64,000 nucleotides of DNA from Mixophyes australis (GCA_036250195.1 JAVHZZ010000003.1:85923918-85987917); one strand, 5' to 3'. Shown: positions 1-13,980, counted from the stretch's first letter. Translations and numbers: made by a program. The notes: generated by a model not told the origin, from the letters alone.

Positions 1-621
1 ACCTCTGGGTAGTGTGGTGAATCAGTGGAATCATACAGTAGAATAAAGGAAAGGAATGTCAATAGTATAAATGCTGAGTCTAGGCACCGTGGAACTGTGA
101 TGGTACAGCAGTTTAGTAAACAGGATAAAATGAGGAAAGAGTCCAAGTGCCTTAGCACGCAGGTAGCATATAGCAGGCCAGTACTTGATAACTGGATAAC
201 GTTAGGCAAAGACCAGTCAACAATATAGTAGAAGAGTCAGCGACTTGCAGCTACAATACAGAGGCACTTGTAGACTTTAGTCCAGCTAATAGGTACTATA
301 CAGAGTAGTAGCTATATCACAAGGAAACATGAATGGTTTACAGCTGGTAAGTTTCACCACGGATATGTAGAGAAGACTTGTCCAGCGCAGGTGTGTGACA
401 GAATAGCGTGAGTGGTCTGCAATTGGCAAGTTGTACCACTGATGTGAAGGGAAGACTTGTCCAGGCGCAGACATGGAACGGAGTAACGTGAGTGGTCTGT
501 AATAGGCAAGTTTTACCACTGATGTGTAGAGAAGACTTGTCCAGGTGCAGGCGTGGAACGGAGTAACGTGAGTGGTCTGCAATAGGCAAGTTGTACCACT
601 GATGTGAAGGGAAGACTCATG
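1..621 (-). repeat. Left (3') LTR of Gypsy 1, partial
   Basis: Positions 1-340 are nearly identical to 4257-4600, so this is an LTR copy. From about 330 to 620 it holds roughly 80-bp tandem units with GTGGTCTGC at about 412, 492 and 572. At 610-622 the unit is fused directly to integrase coding sequence at a shared GAAGACT. The LTR terminus, polypurine tract and last part of pol that should lie between are missing. Confidence 0.85.
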
Positions 622-3227
622 ATACATATTATTATGGGCGAATTCGGCCCATGAAAGCAAATCTACCCAATTGTCCTGGTTGGCTGAAGAAAAAAATTCT
701 TATGAAAGTCTCTAGATCTTGATTGACTCTCTCGGTCTGTCCATTTGATTGAGGATGGTGTGACGATGATAGTGACAGTTGGATACCCAAGGTTTTGCAA
801 AGGGCTCGCCAAAATCTGGAGACAAACTGCACTCCTCTGTCCGAAACGATTTCAGATGGACATCCATGAATTCAAAATATTTCCTTGATGAAATGATCAG
901 CCAATGTAGAAGAAGAAGGTAATCCTATCAAAGGGACGAAATGAGCCATCTTAGAGAATCTATCTACCACTACCCAAATGGTATTGCATTTCTTGCTGAG
1001 AGGAAGATCAGTAACAAAATCCTTACTTATATGGGTCCATGGTTTAGAAGGAATGGGTAGCGGTTGAAGTAGACTGGCCGGTGTTCTACAGGAAACTTTA
1101 AATTGGGAACAAACATCACAAGCAGCCACAAACTCCTTGACATCTTTCCTAATAGAGGGCCACCAGTAACTTCGAGAGAGAATCTCTAATGTTTTTCGTT
1201 CTCCAGAATGCCCAGCAAAACGAGAGGAATGATACCATGCCAAAATCTTTTTACGAAGAGGTGGTGGAACAAAGGTTTTCCCAAACGGTAGAACATTGGT
1301 GGAAGAAGCAGCTAAACTGACACATTTAGGATCCAGTATGGGACGATCAAAACAATCTTCAATATCAGAGGAAGAGGCCACCGCCCGAGACAATGCATCC
1401 GCTTTTTTATTCTTAGAAGCTGGTTTGAAGGTTATAATTAAGTCAAAGCGAGAGAAAAAAAGTGACCATCTTGCTTGTCGGGGGTTCATACATTGAGCTG
1501 ACTGTAGATAGAGAAGATTTTTATGGTCAGTAAAAATAGTCACGGGGTGACGAGCACCCTCTAGTAGGTATCTCCACTCCTCCAAAGCCACCTTTATGGC
1601 TAATAGCTCCTTATCTCCGATAGTATAATTTTTCTCAGCAGGTAATAAACTTCGTGAGTAGAAGGCACAAGGATGGAATTTCTTTTGTTCAGATTTCTGA
1701 GATAGAATGGCTCCTAGTCCAACATTAGAGGCATCTACCTCAAGGAAAAAAAGGAAGGGTAACATCAGGTTGTCGAAGAATAGGAGCAGTTGAAAACGCC
1801 CTCTTGAGGAACTGAAGTGCTTGAAGTGCCTCAGGAGACCATTGCTTGGTATTAGCACCCTTACGGGTAAGCGCCACAATAGAAGAGACAATGGAGGAGA
1901 AACCTAGAATAAAACGTCGATAATAGTTAGCAAATCCTAAAAAGCGTTGAATAGCTCTGAGAGTAGTTGGCTCGGGCCAATGTAACACTGCATTCATTTT
2001 CTCCGGATCCATCTCCAGACCTACTCCAGACACAATATATCCCAGGAAGGGAATCTGAGATAATTCAAAGGAACATTTCTCCAGTTTACAGAATAACGAA
2101 TTTTCCCGGAGTCTAGAAAGGACCTCTGCCACATGTAATCGATGGGATGAAAGATCTTGAGAAAATATCAATATGTCGTCTAGATAGACAACGACACAAA
2201 CATACAAGTCCCGGAAAATCTCATTCACAAACCCCTGGAAGACAGCTGGGGCATTACACAACCCAAAGAGCATGACAAGATATTCATAATGTCCATCCCT
2301 GGTGTTAAAATCTGTCTTCCATTTGTCTCTGGCCTTGATCCGAATTAAATTATAAGCACCACGAAGATCCAGTTTAGTGAATATCCGAGCTCCCTTAATG
2401 CTATCAAAAAGTTCAGTAATTAACGGAATGGGGTAACAATTTTTGATAGTTATGGCATTAAGACCTCGATAATCTATACACGGTCTCAAAGACCCGTCCT
2501 TCTTCTTAACAAAAAAGAAACCCGCTCCAGCGGGAGAAATGGACGGTCGAATAAACCCACGATGGAGATTTTCCTTGACATAGTCAGACATCGCCTGGGT
2601 CTCTGGTAACGCAAGGGGGTAAACACGACCCCTAGGAGGATTTTTGCCAGGTTGTAAATCTATTGGACAATCCCAAGCCCGATGGGGCGGAAGACGTTCT
2701 GACTGGGCTTTATCAAATACATCAGCAAAGGAGTTGTAATGTGGAGGAAGACCAGGTGGACAAGGTGTTATAGATGATTTATTTATTTTCACTGGAACCA
2801 CTTGAGTCAAACATCTGTGATGACAATCCGAACCCCAGGAAATAACTTGCGGAACATTCCAGTCAATCTGTGGAGAATGGAGTTGAAGCCACGGAAAGCC
2901 AAGTACAATAGGACTAGTAGTAACCAGAAGAACTAAAAACGAAATTTGCTCTTGATGTAAAGCCCCGATTTGAAGGTTTACAGGAATGGTACGTTGAGTA
3001 ATAGTTCCATTGATAATTCGTGAACCATCTATGGCCGTAACAGCAATAGCTGTTTTTAAAGGAGTCACAGGTAAAGACCACTGACACACTAAGGAACTTG
3101 AAATAAAACTTCCAGCAGCTCCAGAGTCCAGAAGTACTTGCAATGTAAAAGACTTAGTAGAAGTGGTAACAGCAAACGAGCAAACTTTAGAATTCAAAAG
3201 GTGTGGAGAGGATTCCAGGGACCCCAA
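622..3227 (-). pseudogene. pol: Gypsy 1 pol (protease-RT-RNase H-integrase), broken
   Basis: Reading from 3227 leftwards, the protease active site DSGAAGS is near residue 35, followed by an RT with the YLDDILIF catalytic box. RNase H, the integrase zinc domain (HHCC) and the start of the integrase core ([27 protein letters not shown]) follow. Three lesions are visible against the Gypsy 2 copy. There is a frameshift near 1740 in an A-run, a TGA where an Arg codon is expected near 872, and another frameshift near 690. The integrase C-terminus and chromodomain are absent because the reading frame runs into LTR repeats near 622. Pol lies in the -1 frame relative to gag, as in Gypsy 2. Confidence 0.9.
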
Positions 3228-3247
3228 CCTTACCTCTCCAGAACAGG

Positions 3248-4177
3248 TTAGGGCCTCGCGTTTCCCGACTTTCTAGGGCATGAGTTCAGCAAGTGATTAG
3301 GATCAGCACAATAAATACAGAGCTTATTCTTCAACTGTCGTTCCCTCTCTTCTGAAGTCAATCTAGAACGTCCTACCTCCATGGGTTCCACTGAAGGTGA
3401 GGGATGACGAAATCGAGAAGGCAGGCGACCCGAAACTTTAGGTGAAGACTCCTTTTCGGAATTTCTTTCTCGGAATCTCATGTCCACTCTGTTGCACAAA
3501 GATATCAAAGCATCCAAAGAAGATGGTAACTCTTGGGAAGCCAGCACGTCTTTAATCTTGTCAGCAAGACCTTGCCAGAAGGCAGCTATCAATGCCTCAC
3601 TATTCCATTGGAGTTCAGAGGCAAGTGTGCGAAATTGAATTACGTACTGTGCTACTGAACGGGATCCTTGGCGTAATCGAAGAATACTAGAGGCAGCAGA
3701 AATAACACGACCAGGTTCATCAAAAATTCTTTGGAAAGTTGAAATGAACATGGCACTATCCTCCAGCAGGGGGTCATTTCTTTCCCACAAAGGAGAGGCC
3801 CATACCAGAGCCTGTCCAGAAAACAGATAGATTAAATAGGCCACTTTAGAACGATGAGTAAGGAAATTTTGAGGTTGGAGCTCAAAATGAATAGAGCACT
3901 GATTGAGAAAGCCCCTACAAGCTTTTGGATCTCCATCAAATTTTGAGGGAGTAGGCAGGTGTAGAGTAGAAGCAACAGACACCTAGGATGGCACTGGGAG
4001 AGAAGAAGACTCCGGGGGATTATTAGTAGAAGATTCATTTTGCACAGGATCTCCCCGAGAGACTAGAGACTGCAAACATTGAAATAATTGTTACTGACGA
4101 ACATCTTGTTGTTCAACCCGAGTAACCAGGTACTGCAGCATATCCTTAGCTGTTGGTTCCGATCCTGGGTCTGTCAT
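3248..4177 (-). pseudogene. gag: Gypsy 1 gag, with premature stops
   Basis: The likely start is the ATG at 4177, matching Gypsy 2 (MTDPG). The protein has a capsid-like region of the Sushi/retrotransposon-gag family (FDEPGR, AQYVIQFRTLA) and one CCHC zinc knuckle near the end (CIYCADPNHLLNSC). Two in-frame stops disrupt the N-terminal third: a TAA near 4093 and a TAG near 3983. At both sites Gypsy 2 has a glutamine. The capsid and nucleocapsid parts downstream stay open to the stop at 3248, which is shared with Gypsy 2 and is therefore probably the genuine gag end. Confidence 0.85.
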
Positions 4178-4191
4178 GTGCCTTTTCTTAC

Positions 4192-4816
4192 TGTCCCGGG
4201 CACTAGGAGTTTTACCCAGAATTCACCAGGTGTAGCTACACTTACCAGAAGTGCGGACCTCTGGGTAGTGTGGTGAATCAGTGGAATCATACAGTAGAAT
4301 AAAGGAAAGGAATGTCAATAGTATAAATGCTGAGTCTAGGCACCATGGAACTGTGATGGTACAGCAGTTTAGTAAACAGGATAAAATGAGGAAAGAGTCC
4401 AAGTGCCTTAGCACGCAGGTAGCATATAGCAGGCCAGTACTTGATAACTGGATAACGTTAGGCATATACCAATCAACAATATAGTAGAAGAGTCAGCGAC
4501 TTGCAGCTACAATACAGAGGCACTTGTAGACTTTAGTCCAGCTAATAGGTACCATACAGAGTAGTAGCTATATCACAAGGAAACATGAATGGTCTACAGC
4601 TGGTAAGTTTCACCACGGATATGTAGAGAAGACTTGTCCAGCGCAGGTGTGTAACAGAATAGCGTGAGTGGTCTGCAATTGGCAAGTTGTACCACTGATG
4701 TGAAGGGAAGACTTGTCCAGGTGCAGGCATGTGACGGAGCAACGTGAGTGGTCTGCAATAGGCAAGTACCACTGATGTGAAGGGAAGACTTGTCCAGGTG
4801 CAGGCGTGGAACGGTG
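4192..4816 (-). repeat. Right (5') LTR of Gypsy 1, first part
   Basis: It starts TGTCCCGGGCACTAGGAG next to gag and matches the TGTCAC start of the Gypsy 2 LTRs except for one changed base. It contains the ~80-bp tandem units from about 4590. It is interrupted at 4816 by the ERV; the flank GGTG at 4813-4816 is one copy of the ERV target site. Confidence 0.85.
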
Positions 4817-5632
4817 TGTCGAAGTCAGCATATTGGATAAAGTCATTTCAATTAAAATCGAGCAAACTTGATTGTCTTTGTCTGAAAAGATGCATACGGC
4901 ACGCTACGGCGTAAAAAGGCGTACGCAGCTGCAACACGTGGCAACAACAGTATTTAGTCTTTTACATACATTCGCACACACACGCACACTTGTAAAATAG
5001 TACACATTAATGGTAGTTGCAACACATAGTCATTTATGTCGAAATATAGTAGTATTTATGTGTAATATCATAAGTTATATGCATATCAGTAAAACATATG
5101 GTACAGGTTGAAGGAATCATATCATGTGTGGTATCATAATACTCCTCTTAACATTTGCAACTGTCCGGGCCACTCTGCGAAGGAATCGCAGAGTGCATAC
5201 GCAAGTTATGAGGGAATTATGAACTATTTAAGACTAAGGAATCTTGGCGGGAAGATCGGAGCATACCCCCTGAGGAGATGACCCCCTCCTTTGGATTCTT
5301 TAGGTTGAACTAGCCAATGATTGACAACCCCTTGGACCTTCCTGAAACCTGGACCAATAGAAGCAAGCTATACCATTCTGCATTGTTTTACTGTATTTCT
5401 GTGTCCATATAAACAGCAGCTCCTCATATAGTGTGCAGACATCTCGTCCCCAGACTTCAGGATTGAATGACTGTATACTGGATCCAGAGCGCCTGTGATA
5501 AGTAACGGCTGTACTTATTATAATTTTCGCTTGAATATCTACTGCTACTTTTTGAGAATAAATCTTTGTGCGTTGGAAACACAAATCGAGATTCGACAAT
5601 CCTTATTAGTTAGCGACAATACGCACTTAACA
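4817..5632 (+). repeat. ERV 5' LTR (816 bp)
   Basis: It starts TGTCGAAGTC and ends CACTTAACA. It matches 16420-16948 closely at both ends. It retains about 307 bp (5190-5496) that the 3' LTR lacks, including CCAAT and TATA boxes. An AATAAA is at 5557. Confidence 0.92.
5314..5413 (+). promoter_or_regulatory. ERV U3 core promoter candidates (CCAAT, TATAAA)
   Basis: CCAAT is at 5314-5318 and TATAAA at 5408-5413, about 150 bp before the AATAAA at 5557. The order is right for a retroviral U3-R. This assignment rests on motif and spacing only. Confidence 0.6.
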
Positions 5633-5635
5633 ATT

Positions 5636-5653
5636 TGGGGGATCGTGAGTTTT
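5636..5653 (+). promoter_or_regulatory. ERV primer-binding site candidate
   Basis: TGGGGGATCGTGAG begins three bases after the LTR end. Its TGGGGG start and TCGT resemble a proline-tRNA primer-binding site, but several positions differ, so the tRNA identity is uncertain. Confidence 0.55.
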
Positions 5654-6556
5654 GGACCAACGGATTTTGGTTCCGCTATAAAGGGTGGAGACGCATCATA
5701 TACGGGTAAGAACGCAATGTGTTCAAAACCTGAATTTTACTCTGTGTTGTGAAACCGAATGTCCGTTTTGCATTGTCTAGGGCATGCTAACTAGAACCTA
5801 GGGACAAAAGAGAAAACTGTTTCTTTTGTCATTGTGCGTTTTAACTGTATTGCATTGCTTAGCGTATGTGTATTTCCTGCTTTGCGTACGCGGACTTCCG
5901 ATAGATTTGCCACGTGGTTAAACAATCGTTTTGATAGTTATTATATGTGTATAGTATAATTACTTGTGAAAGCCTCTGAGACATTATTACTATTGTTGGG
6001 AACTTTTGATTTTCTGCGGAGAAAAGGTGTATAGTGTGTGATGTTGTAACGTAGATACACTGTTTTATTGTGGGTTGTGCTCAGTTGCTGTCTGACGAGG
6101 CAGGTTGCCCAACTGAAGGCCGGTATACAGGGCAGGTATACCGAGTGCGAAAACCAGGTTTTCGCGAATCGCCACCAATAGATCGCAAGGTTTACTAATA
6201 ATTAGTATTAGTAGGCGGTGCGATCTAACCGCACGGAAAAAACAACCGCGAGGGTAAAATTGGAAGTGCGTGGAGGAATTATATTGGAAAGGCTGGTTGA
6301 TTGTATCGACTTGGTGCTACCAGTTATAATAAATTCAACAGAAATTTGAGATAGCCGGGCTATCGAGGAACTATTTCTGTGTTAGGGATTCTTGTTCGGA
6401 ACAAGAGTAAGCGAGTGGACGCGGCTATTTGGAAATACGTCCACCGGGGCATTAGAGATCTCTAGTGGTGATTGTAGCAACATGGTTGAAATTGTTGGGT
6501 GGAAAGAACAGAGCATTGCGGTGTGTCAGTGTTCCGTGTAGAAGGTATTGTTCAAC
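5654..6556 (+). other. ERV untranslated leader
   Basis: About 900 bp lie between the primer-binding site and gag with no convincing open frame. A splice-donor-like CGG/GTAAGA occurs at about 5703-5710 and could serve the env message. The length is similar to leaders of simple retroviruses. The packaging signal cannot be identified by eye. Confidence 0.6.
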
Positions 6557-8182
6557 ATGGGTGCTAAGCATACGCTAGAGATGGCCAGTGTACTGCCTAA
6601 GGAAGGGACTATTGGTTCAGCGAGGTTTCTCATGTGTAAGAAATATGGTGCATACCCAACTGTGTATTGTGACACGTGGGTCAAGATGACCAAAGATTGT
6701 GATAGGCCTTTCCCAACAATAGGGAGTTTTAATGCAGAGGTACTAAATACTGTAAAAGATAAAGTATGGTTGATTAAGTCAACGAAAGTGAGGAATAAAC
6801 ATAATGATTGTTTAAAATTGTGGCAAATGGAAGGTAACACGTGGCAGAGCAGCGAATGCACAGCGGAACTAGGCGTGGCGAAAAGCGCGCGCACGGCGGA
6901 AGTAGCCGTTGAGAAGCGTGGCGAACTCAGCGCAAGCGCGCCCCCGCCACCTTATGTGGCAGGAGGGGTAAGTACAGCCGTTAATAAAACTGAAAAAAGA
7001 GAAATGGCTAAGTTATATCCTGTCCTAAGCCAGTTTAAAACCAGTGTATCAGAAGATGAAGATGAACCCACTGTGATTTCAGCCATTGCTCATGCTGTTA
7101 ATATGCTAGATGTTCAGCGTAAGTATGGGAAAGGAGCAATGGCTGAGATAGGTGAGAGTAGCGTGATCACTAGGAGTGATAGCAGTCTAAATATTGAAAC
7201 AGCAAATCCTGTAGTGTCTTCTAAAGACACTGAACCAGTGGGTGCGTACCCAGTCCGCACAATATCAGTTCCCAATGGGAAGGCGGACAAGGATGGTGTA
7301 GTTCCTTTAAAGAATGTTACAATGCATTGTCCCTGGACTAGATCAGAATTACGTTCCATTATGACTGAATTCCCAGATCCTAGAAAAGAGTTGGCTGAGT
7401 GTCAGAAATTTGTTAAAGACTAAGGAAATGCACACGAACCAACCAATAAGGATTGGCGTGCATTATTGAGGGCGTGTCTTCCTCCCAACACTAACATACA
7501 AAAATTTATTAAAGATTGTTTGTTGGATGAAGATGACACCTTGACTGATGAGATTAACCAAGAGAATATAGAACAAATTGTCAAACATTTAGCCATCTAT
7601 TTTCCAGTAGTGGTAAATTGGAGTAAGATTTTCACCATAAAACAAAAGGATAGTGAAACAGCCTCAGATTACTTTGCTAGAGCTATAGCAGCGATAATAC
7701 GGTTCACTGGGATATCCAACATAGGTGAGGACCCACATCGCAGAGAGGTAGCTGTAGGAGTATTAATGGATGGCCTTAGAGAAAATTTAAAGACAAGAGT
7801 ACAGACCACATTACCTAATTGGAGAGGCATCACAGTAGATTCTCTTAGGGAGTCTGCTGTGGAGCATGACAAAAACCTCTTTAGAAAAAAGGAAGAGAAA
7901 AGTGATAGGTTAATGACGGTAAGTATACAGGCTTTAGAGGGAGTGCATACACGACCACCAGCATACAACCCACATAATAAGAAATATAGAATAATCAGGT
8001 ATTTCAAGTGTAACGAAGAAGGCCATTTCACAAGAGATTGTAAAAAAGAAAGACAGTATACACATACGGGTGGCTCACGTAGATATCCTCCAAAGGGGAA
8101 TTTTCATAGATTAGAAGACTCACATCTACCCGCGCATATTATAGCAGCAAATGCTGCGCGGGAAAAAGATAGTCAGCGCTAG
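6557..8182 (+). pseudogene. gag: ERV gag, one in-frame stop
   Basis: I choose the ATG at 6557 because it gives an N-terminal MGAKHT, a myristoylation-type start. A proline-rich stretch with PPPPY, a late-domain motif that recruits budding machinery, lies near 6940. The frame has a TAA at 7421-7423, then continues in the same frame through a capsid-like region to a nucleocapsid zinc knuckle (FKCNEEGHFTRDC) near 8010. The first cysteine expected in that C-x2-C-x4-H-x4-C knuckle is a tyrosine here (codon TAT). The frame ends with TAG at 8180-8182, followed by G and an open protease-pol frame. Confidence 0.85.
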
Positions 8183-11100
8183 GGGTCAGGTCATACCTGT
8201 AGTCTACAGCCAGTGAGGTTAACTGAGAGTCAGATAGAAGAACCAACAATGATAGTTGACATAGCTGGTAGGAAGTAAACTTTTCTTGTAGATACAGGGG
8301 CGGCCCGATTTGTGATAACCTCTCCTTTCAATCTACAGGTGACCAGTAAATCTGTTCCAGCTATAGGGGTAACGGGAAGAGTGTTGCATTATCCACTAAC
8401 TAAACCCGCTGAAGTTACTATCGGGCCCCTGCATACCAAGCATTCATTTCTCTTGGCTGCGGCGGCTCCTACTAACTTGCTGGGAAGAGACTTGTTATGT
8501 AAAATGGGATGTGTCAAATACTGTACTCCAGATGGTGTGTTCTTAGATATACCGGAGAAAGTCGCACATGAGGTACAGGATGTATTGGACACCCCTCAAA
8601 GGTTAATGTTACACTCTCCTGTTATAGAACAAAGTCCATCTCAAGTAAAGGGGATGTTGCTGGAAATACCAGGTTCACTATGGACCAGAGATGGACAGGA
8701 CACTGGACTGATGGCAAACGTAGCCCCTGTCATGGTCAATCTAAAAAGTGGTAGGATAGTTCCAAAAATCCCACAGTATCCATTAAAACCAGAGGTGGAA
8801 CTAGGGGTATATCCTGTTATTGAGAGGCTGTTACAACAAGGGATTTTAATTCGTACAGCCAGTACAGCAAATAGTCCCATTTTCCCTGTGAAGAAGAGTG
8901 GGGGGAAGGGCTATAGATTAGTCCAGGACTTAAAGGGAATTAATAAAGTTGTTGAGAGCGAATTCCCCGTAGTGCCGAATCCAGCTGTCATCATCATGCA
9001 GATTCCACCGTCTGCTAGTCACTTTACTGTCATTGATCTATGTTCTGCTTTCTTCTCAGTCCCTCTTCACCCTGACTGCCAATACCTTTTTGCATTCTCC
9101 TACAGGGGAGTGCAATACACATGGACCAGACTTCCCCAGGGGTTCATTGACAGGCCCAGTATTTTCTCCCAAGCCTTACATGACTGTTTGCAATCCTTTC
9201 AACCCCACAATGGGTCTGTTCTAATTCAATATGTGGACGATTTGTTGCTGTGCTCTGATTCTTTTATGTCATGTTTACATGATACTAAATTGTTGTTGCT
9301 CCATCTCTCACAAACAGGGCACAAGGTGGCAAAGGACAAATTACAGCCATGTCAGACTAAGGTCAAATACTTAGGACACTGCCTCACTAAGGGGCTAAGA
9401 CACCTGACAACCGACAGGATTGAGGCTATACAACACATGACTCTGCCGCAGAACCAGAAGCAGATTTGTACTTTCCTGGGGATGTGTGGATACTGTAGAT
9501 CCTGGATCCCAGGTTTTTCTATTCTGGCATTACCATTGCAGGAACTAGTCTCTTACTCGAAAACAGAACGTGTCGTACACACAGAAGAGTCAGAGCAAGC
9601 GTTCTTTAATCTTAAAGATAGTCTGACTAGAGCACCTGCATTGGGAATACCTGATTATGAAAAACCTTTTGAGCTATACTGCACGGAAGCTGATGGTTAT
9701 GCAGCAGGTGTCCTCACACAGAAACATGGTGACGCTAGCAGACCGGTAGCATACTACAGTGGACAATTAGACACTGTGGCTAGATCACTCCCAACATGTC
9801 TCAGAAGTGTAGCAGCAACGGCTCTTCTGGTAAGTAAGAGCGAGGACGTAGTATTAGGACATAAATCAACTATCTATACACCCCATGCTGTATCAGCTCT
9901 GTTAAATTCAGCCCAAACCAGACATGTTTCTTCAGCTAGATTCACAAAGTGGGAACTAGCCCTGATGGCACCCTCAAACATCACCATCAAACGATGTAGC
10001 ACCTTAAATCCATCTACATACCTTCCATATGTGTCTCTAGAGACACAAAGGGTGGGAGGTGAGGAGACCCAGGTCGATGATGAGTTAGGCAAGAGTACTG
10101 ACATGCATGACTGTATGGAACACCTGAATCAGACCTTTACTGCAAGACCCGACATACGTGACACCCCCTTAGAAAATGTAGATTTTACGTTTTATACAGA
10201 CGGGAGTTGTCATAGACAGACAGAGACGGGAGAGCTATGTACTGGTTACGCTGTTGTAGACAATCAGGATGTGGTAGAAGCTGAACCCCTTGGCCCACCT
10301 CACTCAGCCCAGGTGGCGGAACTAGTAGCATTAAGGAGAGCGTGTGAATTGGCAGAGGGTAAATCAGCCAATATATATACTGACTCTAGGTACGCCTTCG
10401 GGGTAGTGCATGATTTTGGGGCCCTTTGGCGTCTTAGAAACTTTACGACAGCAGCAGGTACGCCAGTGGCACACTCACAACACATAAAAGGACTTCTGAC
10501 AGCGATACAGTTACCCAGAACAGTAGCCGTCATAAAGTGCAAAGCCCATACCTTTGAAGAAGACCCAGTGTCACTGGGCAATAACAGGGCGGACGAAGCT
10601 GATAAATGGGCAGCAGGGCAACCTATGACTGTATTGACCGAGACTATGATGGTTTTTCAGACATTAGACATGCAGAAATTAATTGAAATGCAAGATTTGT
10701 GTTCCCTGCAGGAAAAGGTGGTCTGGAAGGCGAAGGGATGTGGTCAAGAGTCCTCAGGACTCTGGAGGGATGGACAAGGTAAGCCTGTAGCTCCCCGAAC
10801 TTACTATCCAAGCCTGGCTGAAGCAGCACACGGTCTGACTCACCTGGGTAAAGAAGGTATGTGCAAACTGTTGAGAGCATACTGGTGTGCTCCCGGATTT
10901 TCCTCTCAGGCTGGTAAGAAGGCAATGTCATGTCTTACTTGTTTGAGGAAAAATGTTGGGAAAACTATTCCAACTGAGCCATCCCACATCCCTCCTTCAG
11001 ACGGACCTTTTTAGGTAATACAAATTGACTATATCCAACTACCACCGTGCAGGAATCTAAAGTATGTGTTAGTGTGTATTGATGTGTTTTCCGGTTGGGT

Positions 11101-11697
11101 AGAAGCATATCCGGCAGCGACTAATACTGCTATGTTCACTGCAAAGAAAATTGTACAAGATTTTGTATGTAGGTTCGGTATCCCTAGAATCATTGAAAGT
11201 GATAGGGGTACCCACTTTACTGGTGATAGCTTCCAAAATATGTGTAAACTCATGGGAATCTGTAGCAGACTTCACATCCCTTACCGACCACAAGCCAGTG
11301 GTAAGGTGGAGAGAGTAAATGGTACTATAAAGAACAAGCTTGGTAAGGTAATGGCTGTAACTGGGTTCGCATGGCCTGAGGCTTTGCCATTGGTCCTCCA
11401 TAACATTCGGACCACTCCTAGACCTCCTCTTAATCTGTCCCCCTTTGAGATACTGTTCGGATGACAACCTCATTTGATCGTAAGTCCACAAGACGACTTG
11501 AAGTGTAATAATGAAGTGACTGTACAATATCTTATAAGAATGAGTAGACAGCTAAAGCAACAACAACAAAAACTAAAAAATGCTGTCACCTGGTATGCCA
11601 GAAACAAAGTGTCATGATGTTGAACCTAGAGACTATGTTATGATCCGCAATTTCTTACGTTCAGGTTGTTTAACAAACCGTTGGGAAGACCCGTACC
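8183..11697 (+). pseudogene. pol: ERV protease-pol, 5' portion up to the hAT insertion
   Basis: This is in frame with gag. In order it holds protease (LVDTGAAR near 8290 and GRDLL near 8485), RT with the QYVDDLLL catalytic box near 9230, RNase H (FYTDGSC near 10190 and YTDSRYA near 10380), the integrase HHCC domain near 10830-10950 and the integrase catalytic core (CIDVFSGW, ESDRGTHF, KVERVNGT). In-frame stops occur at 8276-8278, 11012-11014 and 11462-11464, and there is a frameshift near 11616. The integrase C-terminal domain is split by the hAT element at 11697 and resumes at 14394. Confidence 0.9.
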
Positions 11698-11809
11698 CAG
11701 AGCTGGATTAAGGCTTTGGGGGGCCCGGGGCACTTAAGACAAGGGGGCCCCTAAGATCAAAAATTAAGGTACTGGTTCCCAAACTTTTGCAGTTTGCGGC
11801 ACCCTTAGA

Positions 11810-12500
11810 GTCATCCACACACTCTGTGCCCCTGCATCATCATCAACACACTCTGTGCCCCTCTGCATCCACACACTGTGTGCCCCTGCATTGCCTCCAC
11901 CCACTCCGTGCCCCTGCATCGCCTCCACACACTATGCCCCTGCATCGCATCCACACAATCTGTGCCCCTGCATCGCATCCACACACTCTGTGCCCCTGCA
12001 TCGCCTCCACACACTCTGTGCCCCTGCATCACATCCACACAATCTGTGCCCCTGCATCTCATCCACACACTCTGTGCCCCTGCATCATCATACACACACT
12101 CTGTGCCCCTGCATCATCATACACACACTCTGTGCCCCTACATCGCCTCCACACACTCTGTACCCCTGCATCGCCTCCCCACACTCTGTGCCCCTGCATT
12201 ATCTCCACACACTCTGTGCCCCTGCATCGCCTCCACACACTCTGTGCCCTTGCATTATCTCCACACACTCTGTGCCCCTGCATCATCTCCACACACTCTG
12301 TGCCCCTGCATCATCTCCACACACTCTATGCCCCTGCATCATCTCCACACACTCTGTGACCCTGCATCGCATCCACACACTCTGTACCCCTGCATCGCCA
12401 TACTCTGTACCCCTGCATCATCTCCACACACTCTGTGCCCCTCTGCATCCACACACTCTGTGCCCCTGCATCATCTCCACACACTCTGTGCCCATCTGCA
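11810..12500. repeat. 28-bp minisatellite
   Basis: About 24 copies of a 28-bp unit containing CTCTGTGCCCCTGCATC and CTCCACACA. Because 28 is not a multiple of 3 and the unit has no stop, it makes long open frames in all phases. These are not genes. Confidence 0.95.
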
Positions 12501-13190
12501 TTCTCACTCTGCCCTCTCCTTCATTCTTTTGCCCCTCCATTGTTTCCTATCACCATTCCCCTCCGTTTCTTTACTTACCATACTTCACCTTCTTTCTTTT
12601 ATTTCTTCTGTCTTTTCTTCTTTCTTCTTACCAATTTGGCGGTGCCTGGGACCCAGCATCCTCTCTCCTTGCCGCTGCTCACTGAATGGCGGGCGTGATA
12701 TATATATTAATATTAGTACAGGTACTTGTAAATTGTACAAGCACCTCTGTATAAAACGCATGTAAAATAACGCCATTGGATATAAGGCTATAGGCATTGA
12801 CACATCCTGCATTACATCACCTACAGCCCACAGTATGACACTTACAGCTCTCCCAGAGGGCTCGCCTAGGTTGTCTGCATAAGACAAATTATTGCTTCCA
12901 CAAACTAAAATACTGTACATTAAAACAATCATCAAAGGCCCACATTAAAATGGGTATTGACACAACACATTAAAACTAACATTGAAACTGCACATTAAAA
13001 ATAGTATTGATAACATACACTAAAACAACCAATAATACCGCAAGCTAAAACTAGCACTGATACTGCACGCTAAAACTAGCATTGATACCGCACTTTAAAA
13101 ATACCATTGATAATGCACATTAAAACTATCAATGATACCGCACATTAAAACTAACATAAAAAATAAACATTGATAACATAACACCAATTT
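12501..13190. repeat. Pyrimidine-rich stretch and degenerate ACATTAAAA repeats
   Basis: 12501-12640 is C/T-rich. From about 12915 to 13170 there are ~28-40-bp degenerate repeats of the form GCACATTAAAACTA...ATTGATA. Nothing coding is seen. Confidence 0.7.

Positions 13191-13980
<790 letters not shown>

Noticed and set aside
11787..12765. Long overlapping open frames of 190-295 codons in several phases
   Set aside because: They come from the stop-free 28-bp minisatellite; the peptides are pure repeats in every frame.
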